This document shows positions 45,469-55,237 of a stretch of DNA of 64,000 nucleotides, piece after piece. A model generated the notes under the pieces. That model ran no database searches. It saw only the letters and a program-made list of their open reading frames with translations, and had not been told where the DNA came from. Within the stretch, counting starts at the first letter, position 1; every line of letters starts with the position of its first letter. The stretch is from Vibrio cyclitrophicus (GTDB lineage Bacteria; Pseudomonadota; Gammaproteobacteria; Enterobacterales; Vibrionaceae). Where the stretch lies: positions 806,001 to 870,000 of the forward strand of contig CP065367.1 in NCBI GenBank assembly GCA_023206055.1, read 5' to 3'. The translations under genes were made by a program, and so were the position numbers.

Positions 45469-46371
45469 ATGTACAGTTTTGAGCAACTAAAAGTATTCGT
45501 CACTGTGTGTGAAAGTGGTTCTTTTTCGGCGGCCGCGCGCAAACTGAAACGCGCTCAATCCGGCGTCAGCCAGTCGATCGCCAACCTAGAGATAGCCATC
45601 GACCAAGAGCTTTTTAACCGAGAGAAAAACATCCCCGTTTTGACCAACACAGGGAAAGCGTTATTACCTGTAGCGAAGTCAATTCTCGACCAACAAAAGT
45701 ACTTCGATCAAAAAGTCGAATCACTGACTCAAGAAGATGAACATGAGCTGATCATTGCGGTTGATGAAAGCATCATAGATAAAAACTTCCTTAAGATAAT
45801 CAGCTCACTGGCCGATCAATTCCCAATCACGCATTTCGATATTATTACGACCTCAACCTTCGATGTTGAAGACCTAGTAAGACGCGGAAAAGCACAGATA
45901 GGCATTATCTATGCGGATGGTGAGCTTAAGGTAGATATGGACTTTTTCTTACTTGGCCAAGCACGTTTCCTAACTGTCAGCTCGGCCACTCACGAACTGA
46001 GTCAAATGTCCGTAGTACAAGACTCAGACCTCAAGCGCTACCGCCAATGTGTGCATCGCAGTTCAAAACAGCGCGAACTGTGGTTTACTTACGGGATTAG
46101 TTCAATGCTCTGGTATGCCAACAACCACAAGACGATTATTGATCTCGTTGAGCAAAACGTTGGCTGGGCAAATGTGCCTGAAATGATGGTGATGGAAGGC
46201 ATTCAAAAAGGTGACTTGGTTGCTCTGCCAGTGGCACACGAGCATGGTGGTTGGATAACCCCTGTCGGTTGCTTGGTGTCGCGTAGCCACATTAATGGGC
46301 CAGTGCTGACCAGCTTGATTGAGAAATTAGAAGGTTACTCACTGCAATACAATCAATGGCAGGCAAACTAA
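45469..46371 (+). CDS. LysR-family transcriptional regulator, AceR-like by position
   Basis: A 300-residue LysR regulator with helix-turn-helix (GSFSAAARKLKRAQSGVSQS) at about residues 17-45 and an effector domain. A purine-rich GAGCGAGAGA precedes the ATG. It is divergent from the PACE pump gene across 138 bases and is its likely activator. In Acinetobacter the LysR protein AceR activates aceI on chlorhexidine contact; that the same holds here is inference from arrangement. Confidence 0.88.
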   Translation: MYSFEQLKVFVTVCESGSFSAAARKLKRAQSGVSQSIANLEIAIDQELFNREKNIPVLTNTGKALLPVAKSILDQQKYFDQKVESLTQEDEHELIIAVDESIIDKNFLKIISSLADQFPITHFDIITTSTFDVEDLVRRGKAQIGIIYADGELKVDMDFFLLGQARFLTVSSATHELSQMSVVQDSDLKRYRQCVHRSSKQRELWFTYGISSMLWYANNHKTIIDLVEQNVGWANVPEMMVMEGIQKGDLVALPVAHEHGGWITPVGCLVSRSHINGPVLTSLIEKLEGYSLQYNQWQAN

Positions 46372-46727
46372 AAGCTGACCCATTTTTAGAGTCGAGGTTG
46401 GTAATGATTGCGCCTCGACTACCTCATTTCCACTCATCGTGCCGATAAATATCTTTGTCGTCTGGATAAAACACCCTAGTTGATGTCCCAAAGTGACCTA
46501 ACTACACTGCGATCCCAACGGGTTTGTCTTTTCAAACGAATATAGACAGACCCAAATCGCTCTTTAACACCACTGACCCAACTTCAAATCTCCCAGATTA
46601 AGCGCTCTACCTAGCAGTTGCTTATATCGGTTTCTAATAGATCACTTTTTGAATTTAATTCGCCCCAGTTTATGAGTGCTCTTTGAGTGCTTTTCTATAT
46701 CTAAATGAACCTTTTGGAAAATTTGTC
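46372..46727. other. Intergenic region after the LysR gene
   Basis: No gene seen. It contains an 8-bp-stem hairpin, AGTCGAGG at 46390-46397 with CCTCGACT at 46413-46420, without a T-run on the plus strand. It may be a weak end of the LysR transcript. Confidence 0.45.
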
Positions 46728-47105
46728 GTGAACGTTTTAAGAAATATTTGCCCTGAGAAAATGGGTAAAGAGCGTAACAAACGAGAGTATGATTTACGCG
46801 TACTTAATTGTGTCAGTGAAAGCGAATATGAATCGCGTATGGCGGTTTGGAATAGCCTAGCATTAACTGCTACTCCGCCTGCTTCGGAAACAAAGGGCTT
46901 CATCGATGAGTCTTTCAACAAGCTTCAACAAGACCTGAAAGAAGCTAGCCGTGAGTTGTCGATTAACTACACGGACTTCATCGCAATGGCGCATGAAGAG
47001 ATCAACTACATTAAGGTGTTTGTTGCTGATAAAACCGCACAATACGGTTGGTACGCTGCAATTGTTCTTATGATCATCGGCACGGTTGCTCTTTGCATTC
47101 AATAG
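46728..47105 (+). CDS. Small tail-anchored hypothetical protein
   Basis: A frame with a soluble, charged N-terminal part (SFNKLQQDLKEASRELSINY), a stretch likely to form helices, and one C-terminal membrane helix (YAAIVLMIIGTVALCI). That is the layout of a tail-anchored protein. The frame is open to a TTG at 46683. I place the start at the GTG at 46728 because GGAA lies 8 bases upstream; an ATG at 46761 is also possible. The protein is about 115-140 residues. No family recognised. Confidence 0.65.
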   Translation: MNVLRNICPEKMGKERNKREYDLRVLNCVSESEYESRMAVWNSLALTATPPASETKGFIDESFNKLQQDLKEASRELSINYTDFIAMAHEEINYIKVFVADKTAQYGWYAAIVLMIIGTVALCIQ

Positions 47106-47232
47106 ACCAAACGATGTGTCAGATAGAGCACCTTAAATACTCTATCGATAAGCACATCTAGCACGACTCTGTGCTTGTGCTTTCACTAGAAAACAGATGA
47201 CCAACTTCATTTGTTTTCTAGTTCTACTCCCT

Positions 47233-47850
47233 TCAATCTCCCATCAGAGATAACAAATCCAGCGTCGCTTGTTTCTGGCTTTCAGCGTGACATATCGCTG
47301 ACACCAAAGCCAACCCATGAATGCCTGTCTTAACCAACTGCGGAATGTTCGACTCGTTAATTCCACCGATACCCACAATCGGCAACTTCGTTGTTTCCAA
47401 AGCCATTTGAATGCCTTCATAACCCCAATGTTTCTTTAGATTCGTCTTAGTCGGTGTGGCAAAAAGCGCACTGAGTCCAATGTAATCAATCGGCAAGCTA
47501 TCGGCTTCTTGTAGCTGCTGTTCAGTTTCAATCGATAACCCAAGAATCTTATCAGGGCCAATCAACTGACGTGCTAACTCTGCAGGCATATCCGATTGCC
47601 CTAAATGCAAACCATCAGCGTCGACAGCCAATGCTACGTCCACTCGGTCATTGATAATAAGCGGAACACCGGAGCCAGTCAAAATGGACTTAACCGCTTG
47701 TGCTCGTTCAATGAAGGCTCTTACGTCCCCATGTTTTTCTCTTACTTGGACCATAGTGACGCCACCCGCAACCGCTTGTTCAACTACGAACTTAAGCATT
47801 TCTAAATCTTGTTGGTCATCCGTTACTAAGTAGAGCTTATAAGGGTTCAT
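47233..47850 (-). CDS. thiE: Thiamine-phosphate synthase
   Basis: Joins HMP pyrophosphate and the thiazole phosphate to give thiamine monophosphate. It is 205 residues from the ATG at 47850, preceded by AAAGG; the longer frame to 47904 is not typical. Family motifs are VTMVQVREKHGDVRAF, LIINDRVDVALAVDADGLHL, GQSD, YIGLSALFATPTKTN and PIVGIGGINESNI. It belongs to the same pathway as the operon at 50217-55232 but is separated from it by a chemoreceptor gene, and I see no riboswitch of its own upstream. Confidence 0.93.
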   Translation of the reverse strand: MNPYKLYLVTDDQQDLEMLKFVVEQAVAGGVTMVQVREKHGDVRAFIERAQAVKSILTGSGVPLIINDRVDVALAVDADGLHLGQSDMPAELARQLIGPDKILGLSIETEQQLQEADSLPIDYIGLSALFATPTKTNLKKHWGYEGIQMALETTKLPIVGIGGINESNIPQLVKTGIHGLALVSAICHAESQKQATLDLLSLMGD

Positions 47851-48110
47851 TTCGTACCTTTGAAGTCGATGTCTAAAGTTGACGTTGTACCATTTTACCG
47901 ACAAATCGCATCATGTGCATGGACGTTAATACTAAATCGGCTCAATTAAACGTGCGCCACTAAATATGCAACTTATTGAAATGATAGTGAAAACTGAATT
48001 AGCTAACTAAATCGTTACTTTTCACACAAACTATTCACTTTGAGTATGCCCAACACACCGTTTTATGAAATACTAACCTGTGAAGGAATCAGGTCAATAT
48101 AGGGATAGTT

Positions 48111-50054
48111 ATGCGCCACCTTTCTATAGCGCTCAAGATCAAGCTGGGTTATGCCATCTGCTTGCTCTTTTTCGTCATTTCAGGCTTTGTGAGTTACAAA
48201 GGTATTCAAACCTTGTCGAACGGTTTTAGCCAATACAGTGAACTCAGCCAAAAAGCGACATTATCAGGCAACATTCAAGTGCACTTTCTTCAGATGCGGT
48301 TAGCTTCTGAACGTTACTTAGAGTCATTGGATGAACAGTACGAAACGAATTATCAATCAAGCAAACTTGCGATTGATGAACTGCTGAACAATCTAATCCA
48401 AACCACCAGCAACACCGATAGCCTAGCTAGCCTGCAGTTAGTGCAAGACAGCGTGGCGGCCTTTGATGTGGCTTATGGTTCAATGAAACAGAGTGAGCTG
48501 CTCATTGACCAACTGGTCAACGTTGAGATGGTCAAACGAGAGACCAACGCACTGAAAGCGGCTCAGAGCTTGTTGTATGAGTCTTACAATAACAACGATC
48601 CAAACGCGAGCTTGTATGCCGGTATGTTGATGGAGAACTTCCTCGCAGCCAAGATCACCGTACTCAGTTACTCAAACAACAACGACCTTAAAACCTATGA
48701 AGCGGGTAAAGATATCTTTGAATACGCGCTACCAGGTATTGAAGGCGACATTGAGTCTCTCAAGTCATCGCCTTATCAAAGTGAGCTGATCGAAGACTTC
48801 TCGAACCAACGCGAAGCGTATGCAAAAGGCTTTGAGCAAGTTCATCAACAGATGATTGAGAACACCCAAAGAACCGCTAGCCTCGCCTCTATTGGTGATA
48901 GCTTAGCGATTTCGGTAGCCGATGCTCAGAGCATTCTAGAACAACAGAAACAAGCGTTAACACCAGAACTGCAAGCCAGTGAAAAGCGCTCGATTCAAAT
49001 CATCATCTTGCTAACGGGTGTCGCTTTGGTTATCGGCATGACGAGTGCCGTGTTGGTAACTCGCTCTATTACCAAAGGCATCGCGCAGGTTAAACAGATC
49101 ACCAATGAGCTTTCTCAAGGCAACTTGAATGTTGAAGTGAACATCGAGAGCAAGAACGAGATTGGCGAACTGCTGACTAATATGGAGATCACCATTGAAT
49201 CTCTGCGCGATATTGTTGGCCAAGTGAACCGCTCTAGTGTGCGCATTGGTGAGATGTCTGAATCACTCAATCAAGTGACCAATAACAGCTCGACCAACGC
49301 AACACAATTGAACAGTGAAATGATCAATATCTCTTCTGCCGTTGGTCAATTGGCTTCGAGCACTTCAGAAATTGCTGCAAGTGCTAACCACGCCTCTCAA
49401 GTTGCCAACCAAGCAACCGAGAATGTGGCGATGGGACTCAAAGAAGTAGACAAAACACTGCATGAGATTGGCAGCGCCGATGAAAGCATGCAGGTCAGTA
49501 GCCAAAAAGTGACCGACCTACACAAAGAGTCGATGAACATTGGTGCCATTCTTGAAGTAATTAAAGGCGTATCTGAGCAAACCAACCTATTGGCATTGAA
49601 TGCCGCGATTGAAGCTGCGCGTGCGGGTGAACAAGGTCGTGGATTTGCAGTAGTTGCCGATGAAGTAAGAACCTTAGCTAAGCGTACCCAAGATTCTGCA
49701 AGCCAGATTGATGAACTCATTACTTCGTTACAACGTGGTGCTAAAGATGCCTTAGAGTCCATTAAGGTCAGCCACAGCACGGTTTCGGATGCTTCAACTC
49801 AGGCACAACAAGCTTCTCAGAACTTACATGTGATTAATCAACACATCCAAGATTTGAATCAGGCCAACAGCCAAATCGCAGTATCGGTGGATGAGCAGGA
49901 TTGCTTGACCAAGTCACTAGGTGAAAACGCGCAAGGTGCTAATACCATTGCACAGAGCAACCAAGAGTCAGTCAGCAGTATTTCTGGTGCAGCGAGTGAC
50001 TTAACCGAAGTTGCTCACCACTTAGAAAGCCAAGTGAATCGATTTAGAACCTAA
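48111..50054 (+). CDS. Methyl-accepting chemotaxis protein
   Basis: A 647-residue transmembrane chemoreceptor. The first membrane helix is at about 9-29 (GYAICLLFFVISGFVSYKGI). A long, purely helical periplasmic sensor covers about 35-295, of the size of a helical bimodular domain. The second helix is at about 297-318 (IIILLTGVALVIGMTSAVLV). A HAMP domain and the cytoplasmic signalling domain follow, with the tip SEQTNLLALNAAIEAARAGE. It lies between thiE and the thiamine salvage operon but on the other strand. A role in sensing a thiamine-related compound is only a guess from position. HBM domains elsewhere bind organic acids. Confidence 0.93.
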   Translation: MRHLSIALKIKLGYAICLLFFVISGFVSYKGIQTLSNGFSQYSELSQKATLSGNIQVHFLQMRLASERYLESLDEQYETNYQSSKLAIDELLNNLIQTTSNTDSLASLQLVQDSVAAFDVAYGSMKQSELLIDQLVNVEMVKRETNALKAAQSLLYESYNNNDPNASLYAGMLMENFLAAKITVLSYSNNNDLKTYEAGKDIFEYALPGIEGDIESLKSSPYQSELIEDFSNQREAYAKGFEQVHQQMIENTQRTASLASIGDSLAISVADAQSILEQQKQALTPELQASEKRSIQIIILLTGVALVIGMTSAVLVTRSITKGIAQVKQITNELSQGNLNVEVNIESKNEIGELLTNMEITIESLRDIVGQVNRSSVRIGEMSESLNQVTNNSSTNATQLNSEMINISSAVGQLASSTSEIAASANHASQVANQATENVAMGLKEVDKTLHEIGSADESMQVSSQKVTDLHKESMNIGAILEVIKGVSEQTNLLALNAAIEAARAGEQGRGFAVVADEVRTLAKRTQDSASQIDELITSLQRGAKDALESIKVSHSTVSDASTQAQQASQNLHVINQHIQDLNQANSQIAVSVDEQDCLTKSLGENAQGANTIAQSNQESVSSISGAASDLTEVAHHLESQVNRFRT

Positions 50055-50126
50055 CGAAGCCTGTTGCTAGTCTAACGAAATGGCTAGCTCGACAATATAG
50101 TTAGCACGCTTCTGAAGCAATAATAG

Positions 50127-50160
50127 AAAGGCTCCCGACACATATGTGTCGGGAGCCTTT
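50127..50160. terminator. Bidirectional terminator, perfect 34-base palindrome
   Basis: AAAGGCTCCCGACACAT followed by its exact reverse complement. It ends the chemoreceptor gene on one strand and the thiamine salvage operon on the other. Confidence 0.92.
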
Positions 50161-50216
50161 TAGTAAACGAGATAATTTAAATTAGATAACTAACAAGCTA
50201 AGAACTTGGTTTGAAT

Positions 50217-51002
50217 CTACTGAATCTTCAGACGTTGAATCAGCGTCTCTTCGTCTAATTGATACAACTCATCAAGCAAGTTCATTTGCAGGCTACCTGG
50301 GCCACGTGAGTTTTCAGCTGCGATTTCACCAACCACGCCTAATACCGCAGCTGCCGCTAAACCGCTGTCATCACCCACAGCAGCAAATGCGCCCGTCAAT
50401 GCCGTTAGGGTACAACCCATGCCGGTCACGTACGGCATCATTGGATGACCGTTATTTAACGTAACAACGCTGTCTTTGGTGACAACGTAATCTGTCTCAC
50501 CAGAAATCACCACATTCGCACCGTATTCAGCGACTAAGCATTGCGCTGCGCCTAATGCTGCATCACTGCTATCTAGGGCATCAACGCCTTTGCTCTGCGC
50601 TTGCTCGCCCGCTAACGCGATAATCTCAGACGCGTTACCACGAATGATCAACTTGTCAGCTAAGCGTGCGATTTCACGAGAAGTCTCAGTACGCAGCGTA
50701 CTAGCACCGCAACCCACAGGATCAAGAACCACAACCTTGTTGTTCGCGTTCGCTTGCTCAACAGCAAAACACATTCTTGGCGTCCAAACACTGTCGAGCG
50801 TGCCGATGTTAATCACCAAAGCGCCAGAGAAAGACATCATCTCTGCCAGTTCTTGTTGTGAATGCGCCATGATAGGAGAAGCACCAATCGCCAATAATGC
50901 ATTGGCCGTATTGTTCATCACGACGTAGTTAGTGATGTTCACAACCAGTGGTTTTTGCTCTCGTACTGAGCGTAGCGATTGAATTATTTGTTCAGTAAGC
51001 AT
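50217..51002 (-). CDS. thiM: Hydroxyethylthiazole kinase
   Basis: Phosphorylates the thiazole alcohol so that it can be reused for thiamine. It is 261 residues, the normal length. Family features: NYVVMNNTANALLAIGASPI near the N-terminus, LDPVGCGASTLR, and the anion-hole and catalytic stretch MPYVTGMGCTLTALTGAFAA with the catalytic cysteine. It is the last gene of a thiamine salvage operon, 31 bases after tenA, and a strong terminator follows. Confidence 0.95.
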   Translation of the reverse strand: MLTEQIIQSLRSVREQKPLVVNITNYVVMNNTANALLAIGASPIMAHSQQELAEMMSFSGALVINIGTLDSVWTPRMCFAVEQANANNKVVVLDPVGCGASTLRTETSREIARLADKLIIRGNASEIIALAGEQAQSKGVDALDSSDAALGAAQCLVAEYGANVVISGETDYVVTKDSVVTLNNGHPMMPYVTGMGCTLTALTGAFAAVGDDSGLAAAAVLGVVGEIAAENSRGPGSLQMNLLDELYQLDEETLIQRLKIQ

Positions 51003-51033
51003 GGGGATAAATCCTTATTCGTTAGAAGTCACT

Positions 51034-51714
51034 TTAAACAGCTGGAGAATCATTAAGAGCGTTCAGCCCTTGCTGCCAAAAAGCCACTTCCATACGCGTT
51101 GCGGTTTTGAAGATATGAACAATGTTCTGACCGCGCTCGCTGTTGATATCAATTTCAGCAAGCAGCTGGTTGAAGTATTCCGCGCCCGTTGCTACGCCAG
51201 ACTGGAACTCATCACTGCCGTAAAGCTGCAGCCAGCTTGCGTATGGGTTGCCTTCCAAAACGGTATCGCTGCTTTCTAACAGCGCTTTACCGATCACAGC
51301 GTAACCAATTGAACACGGAGCCAGTGCCGCATAAAGATCGACAAGATCACCCGTCATACCCGCATCTAGAACGTAGCGCGTGTAAGCGACTGTACCGAAA
51401 TCTTCCGGTTCGTTTTCTAGGTCAGATTCGGTTAAGCCCCACTGACCACAGTAAGTCACGTGGTGAGATATTTCAGAATCTAGTAGTGCATGAACACTTG
51501 GCAGTGCACGGCGCATATCAGCCAATGTTTTAGCTTTGTAGATCGCCAATGCATAAGCGCGGGCATACTGTTTTAAGAACAGAAAATCTTGCTTCAAATA
51601 ATGCAGAAAACACGGCTGAGCGAGCGTGCCGTTTGCCAGCGTTTTAACAAAATCATGCTCTGTGTAGTCTTGCCAATCTTGCAGACAGGCTTGGATTAAG
51701 TCTTGGTATTTCAT
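51034..51714 (-). CDS. tenA: TenA-type thiaminase II / aminopyrimidine aminohydrolase
   Basis: A 226-residue TenA/THI-4 protein. The nucleophile is C134 in ALAPCSIGYAVIG, with the usual family segments PCFLHYLKQDFLFLKQYARA and a C-terminal AFW. It removes the amino group from broken-down pyrimidine (aminomethyl to hydroxymethyl), making HMP. It starts 8 bases after thiY, the binding protein for such pyrimidines, which supports a salvage role. It is fifth of six genes in the operon. Confidence 0.93.
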   Translation of the reverse strand: MKYQDLIQACLQDWQDYTEHDFVKTLANGTLAQPCFLHYLKQDFLFLKQYARAYALAIYKAKTLADMRRALPSVHALLDSEISHHVTYCGQWGLTESDLENEPEDFGTVAYTRYVLDAGMTGDLVDLYAALAPCSIGYAVIGKALLESSDTVLEGNPYASWLQLYGSDEFQSGVATGAEYFNQLLAEIDINSERGQNIVHIFKTATRMEVAFWQQGLNALNDSPAV

Positions 51715-51722
51715 GAGATTCC

Positions 51723-52679
51723 TTAGTCAAAAGTCGGCACGTAGTCAGCGGCTTTTGGTAGTGATTTGATAATGCCTTTGTCGAACATGAACTGCGCGTA
51801 ATCGTCGTAACGTTTTAGATCAACCGCTGAAGGGCGAAGTGCAAAACGAGTCAGCGTGTCATTCCATGCGCGTTGGTTAAGCTCGTTATTCAACGTATCT
51901 GGTGAATACGCCACAAACTCGCTCCATGACTCTTGTGGGTGGTTCACAATGTAAGTCGTTGCTTGTTCTAATGCTTTGTTAAACGCTTTGATCGCTTCAT
52001 CGTCGTGCTGTTTTGCATTCGCCACAAAGATAAGCTCATCATAAGCAGGAACACCGTGCTCTTCTGGGAAGAACGCTTTTGCTTTAAAGCCTTCAAGTGC
52101 TAATTGGTTAGTTTCGAAGTTACGTAAGCCACCCCAGATTGCATCTACCTTGCCCGATGCTAACGAAGATGAAAGTGCCCAACCAACATTGATGGTTTGC
52201 ACGTCGGTAAATGCAACATTTTCTTGCGCTAGCATAGTGCCAATAGTTGCTTCTTCGTTACCTGCAATCGCGATACCGATCTTCTTGCCTTTCAGATCCG
52301 CTAGCGAATTGTTCTTGCCGTTATCCAATACCATTAGTGTGTTCAGTGGCGTCGCGATAAGGGTTGATGCACGAACTAAAGGAAGACCCGCTGCCACATC
52401 CATGGTTAAGCTTGGTTGGTAAGTTACCGCTAAATCGACCTTACCAGCCGCGACCAATTTTGCTGGCGTGCTTGGGTCTGCTGGTTCTTGAATTTCAATG
52501 TCTAAGCCTTGGTCAGCAAAGTAGCCACGCTCTTGAGCGATCACAATCGGGCCATGGTTCGGGTTCACAAACCAATCCAACATCAATGTCAGTTTCTTCT
52601 GTTCAGAATCCGCCAATGCATGGCCTGAAACCAATGAAGCAAGCAGTGCCACTGCACCTATCAATTTTGTATTTTTCAC
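51723..52679 (-). CDS. thiY: Periplasmic binding protein for the HMP precursor (ThiY)
   Basis: A 318-residue binding protein of the NMT1/THI5-like family. It has a signal peptide at 1-23 (LIGAVALLASLVSGHALA), then KLTLMLDWFVNPNHGPIVIA, the typical N-terminal motif. The start codon is GTG at 52679, six bases behind AGG, with no ATG in a better place. It captures formylaminopyrimidine-type thiamine breakdown products for the ThiXZ importer. It lies 103 bases after thiX, and that gap contains three 15-base near-repeats. Confidence 0.92.
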   Translation of the reverse strand: MKNTKLIGAVALLASLVSGHALADSEQKKLTLMLDWFVNPNHGPIVIAQERGYFADQGLDIEIQEPADPSTPAKLVAAGKVDLAVTYQPSLTMDVAAGLPLVRASTLIATPLNTLMVLDNGKNNSLADLKGKKIGIAIAGNEEATIGTMLAQENVAFTDVQTINVGWALSSSLASGKVDAIWGGLRNFETNQLALEGFKAKAFFPEEHGVPAYDELIFVANAKQHDDEAIKAFNKALEQATTYIVNHPQESWSEFVAYSPDTLNNELNQRAWNDTLTRFALRPSAVDLKRYDDYAQFMFDKGIIKSLPKAADYVPTFD

Positions 52680-52721
52680 GGTTAACCTTTCCTTTTGAAT
52701 ATTATTCTTATGTTGAGCGAA

Positions 52722-52765
52722 GCTTTATTAAACAGGCTTTATTAAAAGAAGCCTTATTAAACAAG
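52722..52765. repeat. Three near-copies of a 15-base unit between thiX and thiY
   Basis: GCTTTATTAAACAG, GCTTTATTAAAAGAA and GCCTTATTAAACAAG follow one another directly. They are AT-rich and not hairpin-forming. They may be slippage products or spacing elements. Confidence 0.6.
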
Positions 52766-52782
52766 TGTTATTGAGCAAGCCA

Positions 52783-53598
52783 TCATTGGTTCTCCCAAGG
52801 GATAGCTTTTTTAAGTAATTTGTCTGTGATGAAGTAGAGCGAGATAGACAGCACCGCCAAGATGAATAAGGCCGCAAACATCTCATCAATGATCATGCGC
52901 GCGTTGGCTTGCAGCATTAAGTAACCTAGCCCCTCACTCGAACCCACCCACTCGCCGACAACCGCGCCAATTGGAGCAATAACCACAGCAACACGAATAC
53001 CAGACGCCAGTGTTGGCAATGCAGCAGGCAGTTGGATGTGACGAAGCAGTTGCCATTTCGATGCGCCCATCGTCTTAGCAAGATCAAGATAACCCGTCGG
53101 CGTATTACGCAGGCCGTCGTAGCAGCAAGTCGTCACAGGGAAGAAGATAATGATTGCCGCCATCACCACTTTTGAAGCGATACCATAGCCAAGCCACAGC
53201 ATCAGCACTGGCGCAATCGCAAATACAGGAATCGCTTGACTCGCAATCAAGATAGGCAACAACCAACGTTTCAATGGATCAAACATCAACATCTGCAAGG
53301 CGAAAAACAACCCCATAGACAAACCCAGTAATAGCCCAAGTAAGATCTCTTGCGCGGTCACCCAAGTGTGCTTGAGTAACACATCGTAGCGTTCGATCAA
53401 CTTGAGGAAGACTTCTGCGGGAGCTGGCAGAATGAAGCTTGGCATCTCGAAGATAACCACCACCATTTGCCACAAACCAAGAATCACAGCACTGCTGATG
53501 ACCAAACGCATCACGGGATTCATCTGACGAGGACGTTCAGTGCTAGTCTGCGTGTTAGTTGAGCGAGTCACAGCTTCACTTCGCGTTAGATCATTCAT
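52783..53598 (-). CDS. thiX: Thiamine-precursor ABC transporter permease
   Basis: A 271-residue BPD-type permease with about six hydrophobic helices and the EAA-like loop LDLAKTMGASKWQLLRHIQL. An ATG at 53598 with GGAG seven bases upstream is the best start; the frame runs on to a GTG at 53604. It overlaps the end of thiZ by 8 bases. With ThiZ and ThiY it imports the pyrimidine precursor. Confidence 0.92.
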   Translation of the reverse strand: MNDLTRSEAVTRSTNTQTSTERPRQMNPVMRLVISSAVILGLWQMVVVIFEMPSFILPAPAEVFLKLIERYDVLLKHTWVTAQEILLGLLLGLSMGLFFALQMLMFDPLKRWLLPILIASQAIPVFAIAPVLMLWLGYGIASKVVMAAIIIFFPVTTCCYDGLRNTPTGYLDLAKTMGASKWQLLRHIQLPAALPTLASGIRVAVVIAPIGAVVGEWVGSSEGLGYLMLQANARMIIDEMFAALFILAVLSISLYFITDKLLKKAIPWENQ

Positions 53599-54349
53599 AA
53601 TCACGCTCCAACTGATCTAAGATCGCTTGTTGTAACTCAGCGCATTCACCATCTAACACTCGTGGTGTCACCGTGTTGGGCACAGATAAAGACCGAGCAT
53701 TCGCAGGTGTGCCTTGCAACACATACAAGTTGTCCGCCAAACGCACCGCTTCCTGTGGGTCATGAGTGATCAGCACAACGGTTTTACCTTTTAGCAGTTC
53801 ACACGCTAAACTTTGCAGCTTGTGTCTTGTTACCGCATCCAGCGCAGAGAACGGTTCGTCCATCAGCACGACTGGCTTGTCTTGCATTAGGGTTCGAGCC
53901 AAAGCGACACGCTGACGCATACCACCAGACAATTGATCCGGCATCGCATTCGCGTAATCGGCCAAACCAACCGCCGCTAATAACTCTAGTGCTTGATTGG
54001 TTTGTAGAGCTTTATCAGAAGCAGGATTTTGAAAACGATGACTCAAACACACATTGTCGATAACCGACAACCACGGCAATAACAAGTCCTGTTGCGCCAT
54101 GTAAGCGATGCGATCCGTTAAAGGTAGTTCATCAGAGGTTTCCAATGTGCCCTGCCATTCCACCTTGTCGTCCAACAAGCCTGCCAGATAACGCAATACC
54201 GTGGTTTTCCCGCAGCCACTTCTACCCAACAATACCGTCCACTTACCTGCGTTTAAGCTAAGTGACAATCCCGATAAGGTTGCGTGCTCGCTGTCGTTAT
54301 AACGTAAGGAGGCATTGCTGAGTTGAACGCCAATCGTATTAACGGACAT
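53591..54349 (-). CDS. thiZ: Thiamine-precursor ABC transporter, ATP-binding protein
   Basis: A 252-residue ABC ATPase from the ATG at 54349; a TTG at 54361 is also in frame. Walker A is LLGRSGCGKTTVLRYLAGLL, the signature LSGGMRQRVALARTLMQ, Walker B VVLMDEPFSALD and the switch histidine in VVLITHDPQEAVRLAD. It overlaps the end of thiD by 11 bases and the start of thiX by 8, so translation of the three genes is coupled. Confidence 0.93.
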   Translation of the reverse strand: MSVNTIGVQLSNASLRYNDSEHATLSGLSLSLNAGKWTVLLGRSGCGKTTVLRYLAGLLDDKVEWQGTLETSDELPLTDRIAYMAQQDLLLPWLSVIDNVCLSHRFQNPASDKALQTNQALELLAAVGLADYANAMPDQLSGGMRQRVALARTLMQDKPVVLMDEPFSALDAVTRHKLQSLACELLKGKTVVLITHDPQEAVRLADNLYVLQGTPANARSLSVPNTVTPRVLDGECAELQQAILDQLERDYE

Positions 54350-55232
54350 TACCGTGTCCAACGAAGAAATGATTTACAGGGCCATGACCTTGACCAACTT
54401 GCAACTCATCAGCATGAGCAATCGCGCGAGAAATGTATTGTTTGCCTAGGTCGACAGCTTGCGTAAGCGTGTTGCCTTGAGCCAAGAAAGAAGCAATAGC
54501 AGATGAAAGCGTACAACCCGTACCGTGCGTGTTTTTGGTAGGATAACGCTTCGCGCTAATCAGAGCAGACGTGGTTGGCAAAATCAGTAAGTCGTTACTG
54601 TTTTCATCCTTCTCTAAGTGGCCGCCTTTTAGAAGTACCGCTTTCGCACCCAAAGCTCGCAGGTCTTCAATCATACCCTGCATTTCAACTTCGCTTTCAG
54701 GTACTGGCTTGCCTGTTAATGCTGCGCCTTCAGGCAAATTAGGAGTAATGATATCTGCCAGCGGAATCAGTTCTTGCTTCAGCGTCGTGATAGCCGAGTT
54801 TTCTAGAAGAAGGTCGCCACTTGTTGCGACCATTACAGGGTCAATCACTAAGTGTTTAGGTTGGTACTGCTTAATTTTGTCGGCGACGACTTTGATGATT
54901 TGCGAATCGGCCAACATGCCGACTTTTACTGCCACGATATTCAGATCAGTAAAAACCGCATCTAACTGGCTAGCGACATGGTCGAGCGGAATAGGAAAAA
55001 TGGCGGAAACGCCTTGAGTGTTCTGGGAAGTGATAGCGGTAATTACCGAACAAGCGAAACTACCGGTAGCAGACATGGCTTTAATATCAGCTTGGATACC
55101 TGCACCGCCACCACTGTCTGAGCCAGCAATCGTCAATACAATCGGAGTGTTCGTTCGAATCGAACCATCAACAGAGTGCTGTGAAACTGAGGCTTTAGGC
55201 GTTAAATCTTTTGAAATAGAACTGTGTGTCAT
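54339..55232 (-). CDS. thiD: Hydroxymethylpyrimidine kinase / HMP-phosphate kinase
   Basis: A 297-residue kinase that phosphorylates HMP twice for thiamine synthesis. After a non-conserved N-terminal tail of about 28 residues it shows VLTIAGSDSGGGAGIQADIK, then a nucleotide-binding part with KAVLLKGGHLEKDENSNDLL and the anion hole NTHGTGCTLSSAIAS. It is the first gene of the salvage operon and lies 108 bases after a TPP riboswitch. Its ribosome-binding site (TAGGAG) is in one arm of a hairpin, so TPP probably blocks its translation. Confidence 0.95.
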   Translation of the reverse strand: MTHSSISKDLTPKASVSQHSVDGSIRTNTPIVLTIAGSDSGGGAGIQADIKAMSATGSFACSVITAITSQNTQGVSAIFPIPLDHVASQLDAVFTDLNIVAVKVGMLADSQIIKVVADKIKQYQPKHLVIDPVMVATSGDLLLENSAITTLKQELIPLADIITPNLPEGAALTGKPVPESEVEMQGMIEDLRALGAKAVLLKGGHLEKDENSNDLLILPTTSALISAKRYPTKNTHGTGCTLSSAIASFLAQGNTLTQAVDLGKQYISRAIAHADELQVGQGHGPVNHFFVGHGNVR

Positions 55233-55237
55233 TGTCG

